Source of the DNA: Gammaproteobacteria bacterium
GTDB taxonomy: Bacteria; Pseudomonadota; Gammaproteobacteria; Pseudomonadales; Azotimanducaceae
Assembly: GCA_026706935.1 (NCBI GenBank)
Contig: JAPOXV010000026.1
Span: 1,021,721-1,085,720, forward strand
DNA: 64,000 nucleotides
Direction: 5' to 3'
Both the position numbers and the translations under genes were made by a program. The notes below the pieces were generated by a model that worked only from the letters and a program-made list of their open reading frames with translations, was not told where the DNA came from and did no database searches. Below are positions 44,015-53,849 of the stretch, piece by piece (the first letter of the stretch is position 1; every line of letters begins with the position of its first letter).

Positions 44015-45487
44015 ATGACGACGTCAAAGCCGAATCTCATATTCATCTTCGCCGATCAAATGCGAGCGGATTGCTTGGCCGCTGCGGGAGGCGAAGCGCT
44101 TACACCAAACCTTGATCGTCTTGCAGCGCAAGGCATCATGTTCAACCGGTGTATGTCGAATTCACCGCTTTGCGTTCCCGCGAGGACGTGCCTAATGACG
44201 GGGCAGTTAATTCGAGAGAACGGGATTTGGAGTAATCGCAGTGGCGCCGACCCCACTGGACCGAGTCATGTGCGCAACATCCGAGATGCTGGATACCACA
44301 CGGCAGTGATAGGGAAGACGCATCTATGGCGTCACGGCGCAGGAGGTCAACCGGGTGTACACGTGAAAGAAATGGAACACGTGCTAAATCAATGGGGGTT
44401 TGACGACTGTCTTGAACTTAACGATCCTATCGAAACAGCATGGATGGATTGCCACTACACGGATCATCTTGCTGCAAACGGATGGCTCGATATACATCGC
44501 AAGTTCATTCGCGCATGGTTTTCAGAGATGCGCAGTGGCAACATGACGCCTTGGGGGCAAGAACCTTCACCGGTACCTCCGGGCGAAGACGAGGATTCGT
44601 TCATTGGACGAAAGGCAGTCGAATGGATCGAGCGTTACGACAATGCGAAGCCGTTCTACTTACAAATCCAGTTCACGGGACCTCATGACCCATACGATGG
44701 TCCGACACCGTATCGAGAGATGTACGCAATCGACGAACTCGACGCTGGTGAACTTGAGCTAGAGGATCCACCTAGTCGTAGTCTTGAACATTTTCGAAAT
44801 CGCTCGCCATCAGTAGCTCGCGCGACCCGATTTCAACGCCAGCGGTGGCGTGCGTGGTACTACGCGAACGTCACGTTGATCGACGAATGGATAGGGCATA
44901 TCGTCAGTGCGTTAGATCGCGAAGGTCACTTAGACAATACCTGGATCATCTTTAACTCTGACCACGGCGAGATGCTCGGTGATCATGGTCTGCAAGGGAA
45001 AGCGGTGTTCTATGAAAAGGCAATGCATGTGCCGTGTTTGGTCAGACCACCCGACTTTACTCGATCGTTGAAGAGCAGTGCACTCATCGAACAGATCGAT
45101 TTACCCGTTACGATGCTGGCAATAACCGATGCGCCGTCCCTATCTGACAGTCTCGGGGAATCACTTCTACCGTTTCTTGCGTGTGAAGAAGACGATCCGA
45201 CACTTCATCAAGGTAAACCGGCTGTGCTTAGCGAATTGTTTGGACAAACTGCTGTAACGACCGATCGTTTTACGTTGTCGATGCGTATCGAAGACCGAAG
45301 ATTGGACCTTCTATTTGATCGGAATGAGGACGCTGGAGAAACGCGTAACTTTGTAGATGATTCCGACTACCACGACGATGTGAATCAATTGATCGACAAG
45401 TACGTTCGCCCTTACGAGGATCGAACCAACACGGCATTGCTCGCTGACTATCGTGAGTACGTGAAGACATCCGGGAGCATTAACTAA
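44015..45487 (+). CDS. Sulfatase (arylsulfatase family)
   Basis: A 490-aa type I sulfatase. The formylglycine precursor motif is C53-V-P55-A-R57 (SPLCVPARTCLMTG), needing maturation by an FGE enzyme. Metal ligands sit in FIFADQMRADC near the N-terminus and IIFNSDHGEMLGDHGLQGK near 310. It has no signal peptide, so it is cytoplasmic. The sequence is nearer to choline-sulfatase/phosphonate-monoester-hydrolase-type enzymes than to polysaccharide sulfatases. It heads a five-gene operon; the LarA gene begins 3 bp after its stop. Confidence 0.9.
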   Translation: MTTSKPNLIFIFADQMRADCLAAAGGEALTPNLDRLAAQGIMFNRCMSNSPLCVPARTCLMTGQLIRENGIWSNRSGADPTGPSHVRNIRDAGYHTAVIGKTHLWRHGAGGQPGVHVKEMEHVLNQWGFDDCLELNDPIETAWMDCHYTDHLAANGWLDIHRKFIRAWFSEMRSGNMTPWGQEPSPVPPGEDEDSFIGRKAVEWIERYDNAKPFYLQIQFTGPHDPYDGPTPYREMYAIDELDAGELELEDPPSRSLEHFRNRSPSVARATRFQRQRWRAWYYANVTLIDEWIGHIVSALDREGHLDNTWIIFNSDHGEMLGDHGLQGKAVFYEKAMHVPCLVRPPDFTRSLKSSALIEQIDLPVTMLAITDAPSLSDSLGESLLPFLACEEDDPTLHQGKPAVLSELFGQTAVTTDRFTLSMRIEDRRLDLLFDRNEDAGETRNFVDDSDYHDDVNQLIDKYVRPYEDRTNTALLADYREYVKTSGSIN

Positions 45488-45490
45488 GAC

Positions 45491-46768
45491 GTGAAAGTAC
45501 CGCTCTTGTACGGTAAAAAGACGCTCGATGTCGTACTACCGGATAGCCTCGATGTCACAGTGATTCGGAAACCGGATATGCCGTTGGTTGCAGACCCACA
45601 AGGCGCGACGGTGGCTTGTTTGAAAAACGTCGCGGAGCTCGCACGTGGTTGTCGGACGGCATGTGTCTTAGTCTGCGATGTCACGCGACCTGTTCCTAAT
45701 GGTTTGTTTCTACGACCTCTAATCAAGCAGCTGACTAGCGCCGGTATCGATCGTGAGAACATCACGATTCTGATTGCAACCGGTCTCCACCGACCGAATG
45801 AAGGCGATGAGCTTGCGTCGGTCATTGAGGATGAATGGGTTTTTAACAACATTCGAATCGTCAACCACGTTGCGCAAAACGACCAAGATCATGCTGAGAT
45901 TGGCGTCACGCGTTCTGGTACGCCGGTGAAGCTGGATCGATGTTTTATCGAAGCTGACTTTAAGGTCGCCACAGGATTGGTAGAGCCCCACTTCATGGCG
46001 GGTTGGTCAGGTGGAAGGAAAGTCATTGCACCCGGCGTCGCGCATGCCGACACTATTAGAACGTTACACAGCGCACGATTTATTGAGGATCCGCTAACCA
46101 GAGAATGCAATCTGGAAGGAAATCCTTTGCACGATGAGCAGCTTGAAATCGTCGCGATGGTGCGTGATCGATGTCAATCAGATATCTATGCGCTCAATAC
46201 AGTTATCGATGAAGCTCGCCAATTAGCGTTTGTGAACTTTGGTGAGATCGAGAGTAGTCACGCAGAAGCGGCTCAATTCGCTGATAGATACTGCGTTGTT
46301 GAAACCGAAAAGAAATTTGATGTCGTCGTGACGTCAGCTGCGGGTTTTCCATTAGATCTCACCTATTACCAAGCGATAAAGGGCTTCGTGACGCCATTGG
46401 ATATTCTTAAAGACGATGCGACCCTCGTCGTCGCGAGCGAGTGTGCAGAAGGAATAGGATCGCAGAGTTTTCGAAAGTCGCAACAGTTCCTCATGGAAGA
46501 AGGTCCTAACGCGTTTTTACGTCGAATCGAGAGGAAGCGTCTTGCGGATATCGACGAATGGGAAACCGAGATGCAGTTGAAAGCAACTCGTGCGACGCGA
46601 GTACAGCTATATAGCGAAGGATTGCGCGGAGCGGACCGCGAGTTAACGGGGGTTGAGATGGTTGATTCGTTACAGGAAGCAGTTGATGAGAACATCTCGC
46701 GAACCGTGGACCCGAGTGTAGCCATCATTCCAGAAGGGCCATATGTTGTACCGCGTTACGCGGCATAA
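45491..46768 (+). CDS. larA: LarA-family nickel-pincer racemase/epimerase
   Basis: A 425-aa LarA homolog. The active-site set I remember for Lactobacillus LarA is reproduced with the same spacing: D63/R66 in CDVTRPV, His100 in GLHRP, His167 and Lys177 in EPHFMAGWSGGRK (Lys carries the nickel-pincer cofactor) and His193 in TLHSAR. Such enzymes racemise or epimerise 2-hydroxyacids such as lactate, malate or sugar acids. The cofactor needs LarB, LarC and LarE, which are not in this window. The starts and stops are almost touching, so it is firmly in the sulfatase operon. Confidence 0.88.
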   Translation: MKVPLLYGKKTLDVVLPDSLDVTVIRKPDMPLVADPQGATVACLKNVAELARGCRTACVLVCDVTRPVPNGLFLRPLIKQLTSAGIDRENITILIATGLHRPNEGDELASVIEDEWVFNNIRIVNHVAQNDQDHAEIGVTRSGTPVKLDRCFIEADFKVATGLVEPHFMAGWSGGRKVIAPGVAHADTIRTLHSARFIEDPLTRECNLEGNPLHDEQLEIVAMVRDRCQSDIYALNTVIDEARQLAFVNFGEIESSHAEAAQFADRYCVVETEKKFDVVVTSAAGFPLDLTYYQAIKGFVTPLDILKDDATLVVASECAEGIGSQSFRKSQQFLMEEGPNAFLRRIERKRLADIDEWETEMQLKATRATRVQLYSEGLRGADRELTGVEMVDSLQEAVDENISRTVDPSVAIIPEGPYVVPRYAA

Positions 46769-46782
46769 GTTAAGGAGCTAAT

Positions 46783-49152
46783 GTGTCGAAGGCATTCCCC
46801 GACGTTCGAGTATTAGATTGTTCAAGCCGACTATCTGGCGCATGGGCGGCTCGATTGTTTGGTGACTTTGGGGCTGACGTCATCCTTGTAGAACCAGAAG
46901 CCGGTCACGCGTTACGTCATGAAGCACCTTTCACTGAAGACGGAGAGTCACTACTACACGCTTACGCGAACTGGAACAAACGCTCGGTTATGGCGTCAGA
47001 TCACCACCTGGATGAACTGATGGAATCCGCAGATGTCGTGGTGACGACAACCGTTGATTTGCCTAAGTGTCTCGAGTCATGTCGGGAGGACGTGATTCAC
47101 CTTTCGATCACGCCTCATGGGTTAACGGGTCCACTAGCACACGTCCCAGGCAACAATCTCACAGCATGTGCGCGCGTGGGTTGGAGTGCGATCAATGCTT
47201 GCGAGAACGAACCACCCCTGCAGCTTCCCCACAATCAGACGGGCTATATCGCCGGTGTTGCGGGATTCGTGAGCGCAGCCGCTGCGCTCTACCGTCGAGA
47301 AGCCCAAGGTGGTGGCGAACGATGTGATGTCAGTGAGATGGAAGCGATGTCAAACACGTGTGCGCCGTGGGCTCAAGTTGGCATATTCGTCGGGGGTAAT
47401 CGCATGGCGCATGGTCCCAACGGTCGACGTGAACGTGGCCGCCCAGGTCCACTGTGGCAGTGTAAGAACGGTGCGATTAATTTCGGATACGGCGATTGGA
47501 AGGAATGGACCAGCGCTTTCGAATTCCTGGGACGCCCAGATATCGCACACGATCCGAACTTCATCCCAACGTGGGGGAGGCATCAGAAAGACACACGCCC
47601 CGTACGATCGGGGCTTGCTGAAGCGGTTTCGACCATGGATAAGTGGCACGTATTCCATGGCTTAGCAGAACGACGATGTATTTCTGGCGTCGTTCAAAAT
47701 GCACAAGAACTTGCTGAGAGTGTGCATCTACAAGCACGCGAGTTCATTGTTGAAACTGAAGTAGGTGAGAAAGTCCTACAAGCACCTGGACCATTTGGCA
47801 AACTCTCGTCGACGCCTTGGGTATATTCGTGCCGAGCGCCGAAACTTGGTGAACATAGCGGCGAGATCGAAACGTCGAACTCAAAATCTGTAACTACGGC
47901 GCCAAAAGCGGAACGCCGATTGCCATTAAAAGGTATACGAGTACTTACCTTCACACAAGCGTGGTCGGGTACTTTCGGCACCCAATTGCTATCTCTGCTA
48001 GGCGCAGATGTCGTTCAGATCGAATCACGTCAACGACCTGACGTTTGGCGAGGCGCAGGAGCGCCTGTACCGCCGACGTTACGTGAGCTGGGGGTTGAAC
48101 AAAACCCGCTCAACACGAATGGCATGTACAACACTGTGAACTTGAACAAGCGAGCGATCACGTTAGATATGGCGGATACTCAAGGACGAGCGATGTTCTG
48201 GGAACTCATACCGAAATTCGACGTTATCTGTGACAACTTCTCGCCGCATGTCATGAGTAATTGGGGTGTCACGCTTGAGTCGCTACGCGAAAAACGACCG
48301 GACATCGTTTTTGCGTCGCTTTCAGGATACGGACGAACAGGACCACTCGCCGAGTATCCCGCAAATGGCGCGACGACGGAACCGATGGCTGGATTGGCGG
48401 CAATGCATGGTTACGAAGGCGATGTAGCGCAAAACACCGGTGGATTGATCCCTGACCCAATCACCGGCTACTACTTTGCCGCGACGATCCTTGCTGCGCT
48501 CAATCACCGAAACGCTACAGGCGAAGGTCAGCGTATCGATGTATCCATGATCGAAGCCGTGGCTGCGCAGTGCGGCGACGCGATCCTCGAGTATTCGGCG
48601 ACGGGTGAGATTCGTCGACCCAGCGGCAATCACCATCCGATTCATGCGCCGCACAACGTTTACCGCACAGCCGACGAGCAATGGATTGCATTGGCCGCGG
48701 AATGCGACGAAGCGTTCGCGGCATTTTCGCGAGTGAGCGGCATTCACGATGAGCGATTTGCCTCTGCCACATCTCGCAAACGGCTCGAAGACGAAGTTGA
48801 TGCAGCGGTCAGTGCTTGGACGAGTGGATTGATTCTTGATGACCTATGTGACGCACTTGATCAGACGGGTATGACGTTTAGTCCAGTCTGTGAGTTTGAG
48901 TCGGTCTATCGCGCACCCAGCGAACAATATTCTGAGAGGGGATTCTTGGTGCCGATTGAGCACCCGGAGTGCGGTACACACTACTACCCGCTCAATCCGT
49001 GGATTTACGCCAACACGGAGCGTGGCCCCATTACTCATTCGCCATGTTTTGGGCAGCACTCGAAGGAAGTGTTCGCGGAAGAGTTAGGTCTCAGCGGAGC
49101 GGATTACGACGAGCTCGAAGCAAGAGGCGTAACCGGTACGACGAAGATCTAG
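46783..49152 (+). CDS. Class III (CaiB/BaiF) CoA transferase, tandem two-domain
   Basis: A 789-aa protein made of two consecutive class III CoA-transferase domains: one from 1 to about 370 (VRVLDCSSRLSGAWAARLFGDFGADV) and a second from about 382 (IRVLTFTQAWSGTFGTQLLSLLGADVV). Each has the catalytic-Asp block, CDVSEMEAM in the first and IDVSMIEAVAAQCGDAI in the second. Fusions of this kind form a complete active unit in one chain. It would move CoA onto a carboxylic acid from a donor such as succinyl-CoA. GTG start at 46783, AAGGAG five bases upstream. Confidence 0.9.
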   Translation: MSKAFPDVRVLDCSSRLSGAWAARLFGDFGADVILVEPEAGHALRHEAPFTEDGESLLHAYANWNKRSVMASDHHLDELMESADVVVTTTVDLPKCLESCREDVIHLSITPHGLTGPLAHVPGNNLTACARVGWSAINACENEPPLQLPHNQTGYIAGVAGFVSAAAALYRREAQGGGERCDVSEMEAMSNTCAPWAQVGIFVGGNRMAHGPNGRRERGRPGPLWQCKNGAINFGYGDWKEWTSAFEFLGRPDIAHDPNFIPTWGRHQKDTRPVRSGLAEAVSTMDKWHVFHGLAERRCISGVVQNAQELAESVHLQAREFIVETEVGEKVLQAPGPFGKLSSTPWVYSCRAPKLGEHSGEIETSNSKSVTTAPKAERRLPLKGIRVLTFTQAWSGTFGTQLLSLLGADVVQIESRQRPDVWRGAGAPVPPTLRELGVEQNPLNTNGMYNTVNLNKRAITLDMADTQGRAMFWELIPKFDVICDNFSPHVMSNWGVTLESLREKRPDIVFASLSGYGRTGPLAEYPANGATTEPMAGLAAMHGYEGDVAQNTGGLIPDPITGYYFAATILAALNHRNATGEGQRIDVSMIEAVAAQCGDAILEYSATGEIRRPSGNHHPIHAPHNVYRTADEQWIALAAECDEAFAAFSRVSGIHDERFASATSRKRLEDEVDAAVSAWTSGLILDDLCDALDQTGMTFSPVCEFESVYRAPSEQYSERGFLVPIEHPECGTHYYPLNPWIYANTERGPITHSPCFGQHSKEVFAEELGLSGADYDELEARGVTGTTKI

Positions 49153-49161
49153 CACATAGTA

Positions 49162-50124
49162 ATGCGAACGTTCCTCATGTTGCCGCCGGTAGACGCTGAG
49201 CAGCGTATGTGGGCAATACGCCTTCAAGCAGACTGCCCTGAGTTCGACGTCAAGGTTATTGAGGATGTAGGCGAACTACCTCAAGTGCTAAGTTCTGCAG
49301 ATGCGGGCTACGGTTGGGTGCCACCAGACGCCTTGCAGTATGCAAAAAACTTGAGATGGTTACAGAATCCAATGGCTGGACCGCCGCCCGATTACTACTA
49401 CCCGGAACTCGTCGAACATCCGGTGGTCGTCACCAATCCGAGAGGGATTTACTCTGACCATATCGCACATCACATCTTGATGTATATGCTGGCTCTATCA
49501 AGAGGATTACCTTACTACTTGGATGCCCAACGGGAGAATCGCTGGAATCGGAACGCGAGGCGGCGGGGCTATGTTGATATCGCTGATAGTACGGTTTTAA
49601 TCAATGGCGTCGGTGGTATCGGCGCAGAGGCGGGAAGGCTTTGTTTAGCGCTGGGCGCTAAAGTAATAGGTATTGATCCGCGCGGCGAAGAGTCGGTTGA
49701 TTTTGAGGTGTTAAGCCCTGATGCACTGGATGGCGTATTACCCAGCGCGGACTTTATTGTGACCACGGTACCACATACTCCGGAAACAGAATTCATGTGG
49801 CATCGAAGCCGTTTCGCTGCGATGAAGGCAACGGCATATTTCATCAACATCGGTCGAGGCATGACTGCGAAATTGGATGATCTGGTTGATGCACTTGAGC
49901 GGAATGCGATTGCTGGTGCAGGATTGGACGTGTTCGAAATCGAGCCGTTGCCTGACGACCACCCATTATGGGAATGCGAGAACGTGATCATTACGCCTCA
50001 CGTCGCGGTAGCAGATGCTGGCAACATCAGCGAGCGTCGCTACGAGTTATTGTTGGACAACGCCCGACGATTCCTTGTGGACGAGCCGTTACGAAATGTC
50101 GTGAATAAAGCACTACGTTATTAG
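49162..50124 (+). CDS. D-2-hydroxyacid dehydrogenase, NAD-dependent
   Basis: A 320-aa enzyme of the D-isomer-specific dehydrogenase family. The nucleotide-binding loop is NGVGGIGAEAGRLCLALGAKVIGID, then IVTTVPHTPET, INIGRG, DVFEIEPLPDDHPLW and the catalytic His in NVIITPHVA. It should interconvert a D-2-hydroxyacid and the 2-oxoacid. Fits a LarA epimerase in the same operon, which could supply the D-isomer. Confidence 0.9.
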   Translation: MRTFLMLPPVDAEQRMWAIRLQADCPEFDVKVIEDVGELPQVLSSADAGYGWVPPDALQYAKNLRWLQNPMAGPPPDYYYPELVEHPVVVTNPRGIYSDHIAHHILMYMLALSRGLPYYLDAQRENRWNRNARRRGYVDIADSTVLINGVGGIGAEAGRLCLALGAKVIGIDPRGEESVDFEVLSPDALDGVLPSADFIVTTVPHTPETEFMWHRSRFAAMKATAYFINIGRGMTAKLDDLVDALERNAIAGAGLDVFEIEPLPDDHPLWECENVIITPHVAVADAGNISERRYELLLDNARRFLVDEPLRNVVNKALRY

Positions 50125-50134
50125 AATCTGTTTT

Positions 50135-50941
50135 ATGGAAGCAAGTCACCAATACGTACCCACGCAAGTACGCTATCTTGCACCGAGCTGGGGAAAAACA
50201 AACGATCTGCCACGGATTTTCGATCGTGACTCGCGACGGGCGAATACCGAAAAGGTTGATGTACTCGTGCACGATGCTCGAGCGGTCGCAGATGAAATTT
50301 GCTTGGACGTCAACGGTTTCGAGTTGTTCGAATATCGGTCTCCCATTTCGGATTTTGGCAACACTAAGGCTGTAACCGACGTCTACCGACCGGCGATCGC
50401 AGAGTTTGTGCGACAACTAACTGGTGCTAGTGAGGTATTTATTACGAACCACCTGATTCGGACGGAAGACAAGAGCGACTTCAACAAGGCATACGCGCGT
50501 TTCGTGCATTGCGATTACAGTTTGAAAACCGCTCGTTCGGCCTCGTTGAATCTTCTGAAAAACCGTAGTCTGGATGTGGACGCGTACGAGAATGCTCAAT
50601 TCGCATGGTTCAATACTTGGCAGCCATTCGACCATCCCGTACAAGAAAATCCGTTAGCCGTACTCGATGCGTCAACAATTCATGAAGGCGACATTGTGGA
50701 TTACATATATGGTGGTACGGGTAAATCAAGCACTAGTTCGATGCCTCTTCGCCGCAAACAGCATCAGTTCTATTACTACAAAAATATGCGACCAGATGAG
50801 GTATTGCTCATCAAACAACTCGATACAAGAAAAGGTCGTGCGGGCGTATCCCCCCATACTTCGTTTATCGACCCGACTTCACCAAGCGACGCTTTACCTC
50901 GCCGCAGTATCGAAGTCCGCATGATGGCGGTGTTCGGGTAG
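50135..50941 (+). CDS. CmcJ/NvfI-like Fe(II)/2OG oxygenase family protein
   Basis: A 268-aa protein of the CmcJ/NvfI/GA4-desaturase family. An HxD-like metal motif is in FVHCDYSLK (about residue 128), then the conserved FAWFNTWQPFDHPVQENPLAV block, and a late Arg/His region (RRKQHQFYYYKNMRPDEVLLIK, SPHTSFIDP, RRSIEVR). Members are oxygenases on diverse natural products; the substrate here is unknown. Last gene of the sulfatase operon, 10 bp after the dehydrogenase. Confidence 0.8.
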   Translation: MEASHQYVPTQVRYLAPSWGKTNDLPRIFDRDSRRANTEKVDVLVHDARAVADEICLDVNGFELFEYRSPISDFGNTKAVTDVYRPAIAEFVRQLTGASEVFITNHLIRTEDKSDFNKAYARFVHCDYSLKTARSASLNLLKNRSLDVDAYENAQFAWFNTWQPFDHPVQENPLAVLDASTIHEGDIVDYIYGGTGKSSTSSMPLRRKQHQFYYYKNMRPDEVLLIKQLDTRKGRAGVSPHTSFIDPTSPSDALPRRSIEVRMMAVFG

Positions 50942-51048
50942 ACAAGGTGCGTATCTCGTTGCGAGTAGAGGACCCCTCTTCAACGGGAATCGAACGGTTT
51001 ATAGATATTTTGACATGAGTCATTTAAGGCGGTGAATCGTAAGTTCGG

Positions 51049-51606
51049 ATGAGCGACCAATCGCGAACTAAATATCCTCGCTACGCTACGTTCCGCGTGT
51101 TAAGCGTGTACTCGGGTCCACTTATATTGATAAGTAGTGGCGTCTTCGTTCTGATTGTCTCAGTTGTCAAAGAAGTTGGTACTTTTTCGTTTTTAGGAGT
51201 TTGGGTTATTGGATATGGTGTTTTCAGTTGGTTTTGGTCGACCCGATTTGCATGGCGTACGTGGCGGGAGAATCGCATGCGTGGGCGATGTGCATCTGAA
51301 GAACAATCAGAAGGTGACTTGCACGAAAGGCGAATCAAACTCGCGTTCGCTCATCCGTACGTAGTTGCTCAACAGACGTTCTTCGTGATGCTCCTGATGT
51401 TTTACGCAGCTGAGTATCCGGAGTTTCTCTCGCTTCACTACGGTGTTTGGTTCTGTCTTGCCGTGGTTGTGATTTGGAGCTTACTGTCCTTGTTTTTCCG
51501 ATATATAGGTAGGGGTGAATTGAGAGATTTTGACTATGAACACAATTTCGACAAAGAACGGGGGAGATTTAAAACTGAAGAAGAGCCACAACTTCGCGGT
51601 TCGTGA
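51049..51606 (+). CDS. Hypothetical inner-membrane protein (about four helices)
   Basis: A 185-aa protein with about four transmembrane segments (around VLSVYSGPLILISSGVFVLIV; LGVWVIGYGVFSWFW; QQTFFVMLLMFYAA; VWFCLAVVVIWSLLSLF) and charged ends. I recognise no family. It is 107 bp downstream of the oxygenase with no clear terminator between, so it may share the transcript or stand alone. Confidence 0.6.
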   Translation: MSDQSRTKYPRYATFRVLSVYSGPLILISSGVFVLIVSVVKEVGTFSFLGVWVIGYGVFSWFWSTRFAWRTWRENRMRGRCASEEQSEGDLHERRIKLAFAHPYVVAQQTFFVMLLMFYAAEYPEFLSLHYGVWFCLAVVVIWSLLSLFFRYIGRGELRDFDYEHNFDKERGRFKTEEEPQLRGS

Positions 51607-51665
51607 TAGGTTGGGTTGCGAGGACGGGACCTAGAACGACTCAACGACACGTTTGTTAGTGAGAG

Positions 51666-52457
51666 CTAGCGTCGCTCTTTGTGCACCTTCCAAACTTGCT
51701 CGGCTGGCCACTCACGAGCCCAATCCGCTGAAGCAAACGAAAAAGGGGACGTAGCGTCCGCCGGCGCCGGTAGTTCGAAAAGCGCGTCGATCACAAACCC
51801 GGATTTGCGGAACAAACTGATCCATTCGCCGGGTGTCAAGTGATACTCCACACCATCACTGCCATCTTCACTCCACTTGGTTCGATACGCATCGAAATAC
51901 GATCGTTGCAACGTCTCTGTCCACTTTCCATCTGGTTCGTCTAAGCCGTTGTCTGTCATAAAGGAGACCATGTGATCTGTGTAGATCACAAGAATGCCGT
52001 TTGGTTTTAATACTCGAGAGACTTCTGGAATCCACTGATACGGATCCGCCCAAAGCGCAGCACCGTACTCTGAAATAGCGAAATCGAACGTTTGAGATGC
52101 AAATGGGAGTTTTTCACCGAATCCTTGAACGAGAGAGATTTCTGTTTGGTGACGTTTACTCAACTGAACGGCTGTCTCGATTTGATTATCGGTTGGTTCA
52201 AGCCCCACGGCTGTTGCACCACGATCTGTCATCCATTTGAGAATGTAGCCCGTTCCGCATCCGACGTCCAGGCAGTGTTGACCTTGAAGGTCCATCGGCA
52301 GCAACTCCAATTCATCATCCGATCGACTCCACAGTCCCCATGTCGGTTCGTTCTTTTGCCAGTTTTGTTCACCTAATTGCCGGAACCAATCTGCTGCTTG
52401 CTGCCACTTCGCACGGTTGAGTCGCTGCGATTCGGTTAACTCCATGGTTGTCTTCAT
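51666..52457 (-). CDS. SAM-dependent methyltransferase
   Basis: A 263-aa class I methyltransferase. SAM-binding motif I is HCLDVGCGTGYILKWMTDRGATAVGLEP, motif II region FDFAISEYGAALWADPYQWI and motif III LKPNGILVIYTDH. The N-terminus (RAKWQQAADWFRQLGEQNW) and end are typical of UbiE/Methyltransf_11-like proteins. No clear substrate. Start ATG 52457 or 52445. Confidence 0.88.
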   Translation of the reverse strand: MKTTMELTESQRLNRAKWQQAADWFRQLGEQNWQKNEPTWGLWSRSDDELELLPMDLQGQHCLDVGCGTGYILKWMTDRGATAVGLEPTDNQIETAVQLSKRHQTEISLVQGFGEKLPFASQTFDFAISEYGAALWADPYQWIPEVSRVLKPNGILVIYTDHMVSFMTDNGLDEPDGKWTETLQRSYFDAYRTKWSEDGSDGVEYHLTPGEWISLFRKSGFVIDALFELPAPADATSPFSFASADWAREWPAEQVWKVHKERR

Positions 52458-52739
52458 TACCGAGTCTCGAGAATACCTTCGTTTAAATGATTCGATGATT
52501 GTGTTAGTCTAGTGAAGAAAGCGAGCTTCGACATAGTGAGATAAGCAACATCTAGATGCGCTGTACTCGACTCTATGACAATTGATCCTGGTTGCTCAGC
52601 TCACGGTCAATCTGAATCGTCTTCCCTTGCGACGTAACCCCGTGTCGAGTATTGAAGTCGCGTGCTTGAATATCCCTCCGCTCGGTGATGTGTGCGCTTA
52701 CTCATCACACGATGACACTTTCAGCGTGTACCAATCTTC
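52458..52739. other. 282-bp intergenic region
   Basis: Between divergent genes. A 78-codon frame at 52582-52818 overlaps the next gene and looks random. No hairpin, repeat or RNA gene recognised. Confidence 0.4.
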
Positions 52740-52772
52740 TTGGGCAAAAGAGCACCAATTGTCTATACTCTC

Positions 52773-53414
52773 GTGCCTCGCGAGTTACTATTTAAAGTGC
52801 CTTATCGTATCGAGCTGAATCGGCGTAAAGAACTGCTAAATCAACCTGAATCTGGTATGGGATATCAATACCTCGCAAACGCCCAAGATACAGTCGTCCT
52901 AAACGCTGAAGTCGCAATCGAGGTTGATGAAATTTACGATTGGTTCGAATGGCTCACTGATTTAAACTCTATCGAAAACGACGACGAGAGGCAAGAGAAG
53001 CTAGAGATTCTGATTGCTTATTCCGGTGATTTAACCACATGTGAGAGCCATAGTTATCAGTCTTTCACGCAAGAACTGGAGAAATTCACTAGATATAGCG
53101 CGTTTTCGCCGGACAATCGTATTCGACCTAATGGTAGCGTGCTAGCAGGGACGTTTGCAACAACCGAGAATGACTCATCTGTGGTTCCGTCAGGATTGGC
53201 GGCCGTCTCCCGTTATGCGCTTCCAAATCCTGCACCTGCCATATTCAAAACCGAGATAACTCCGCCAACTGGGACGATTGTTACATGTGGCACTTCGCAG
53301 CCACAAACATGGGGTGCAAATCACAATGTATCCGGAGGCGGCGTTGAGGTTAGATTTCCGATAGCACTTCCTCCAGGAACCGCTTCGCCACAATCACGAA
53401 TCGCTGAAAGATAG
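52773..53414 (+). CDS. Conserved-looking hypothetical protein with PESGMGYQ motif
   Basis: About 213 aa from GTG 52773 (MPRELLFKVPYRIEL); a TTG at 52740 is also possible. It has PESGMGYQ near residue 25-32, an acidic middle (IEVDEIYDWFEWLTDLN) and a beta-rich C-terminus (NPAPAIFKTEITPPTGTIVTCG, then GGGVEVRFP). The C-terminal pattern feels like a recurring small-protein family, but I cannot name it. The next gene shares the PESGMGYQ motif. Confidence 0.55.
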   Translation: MPRELLFKVPYRIELNRRKELLNQPESGMGYQYLANAQDTVVLNAEVAIEVDEIYDWFEWLTDLNSIENDDERQEKLEILIAYSGDLTTCESHSYQSFTQELEKFTRYSAFSPDNRIRPNGSVLAGTFATTENDSSVVPSGLAAVSRYALPNPAPAIFKTEITPPTGTIVTCGTSQPQTWGANHNVSGGGVEVRFPIALPPGTASPQSRIAER

Positions 53415-53420
53415 ATCGGG

Positions 53421-53657
53421 ATGCTATTGTCATTGTCGCAAAAATGGAGTCGTACTCTTGGCAAATGGCCGGAATCCGGTATGGGTTATCAAAGAGTCGA
53501 TGTCAGACTTCGTGACGGAACTACGGTCAAGAATGTGATGGTCTTCAATGCGGTGCAGATGGATTGGCCGGATGATTCAAATCCGATCAATACTCGAGAT
53601 ATAGCCGATATTTCCTTAAGTAGCTCGGTATATGACACTGAACGGAAGCCCAAATAA
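53421..53657 (+). CDS. Small protein with PESGMGYQ motif
   Basis: A 78-aa protein with PESGMGYQ at about 18-25 followed by RVDVRLRDGTTVKNVMVFNA, a strand-turn-strand pattern seen in a widespread group of small proteins of unknown function. It starts 6 bp after the previous gene, which carries the same eight-residue motif, so the two form an operon. No function can be assigned. Confidence 0.6.
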   Translation: MLLSLSQKWSRTLGKWPESGMGYQRVDVRLRDGTTVKNVMVFNAVQMDWPDDSNPINTRDIADISLSSSVYDTERKPK

Positions 53658-53849
53658 CTGACGCTAGTAACTTCGTTAAGCGAGCCGAAAATCGTCGCAC
53701 TATATTCCGTTCGGATCTCTGATGTTGTTATCTCCGCGTACGGTTCAAAAGTTAGTAGTCTCAACGATCGTTTTGAAGGCGACTGTCGAATTGCATAATT
53801 AATTTAGCGTTGTCCTCCGCTCCGTTCAAAGCGCGAATTACTCTTCGGC

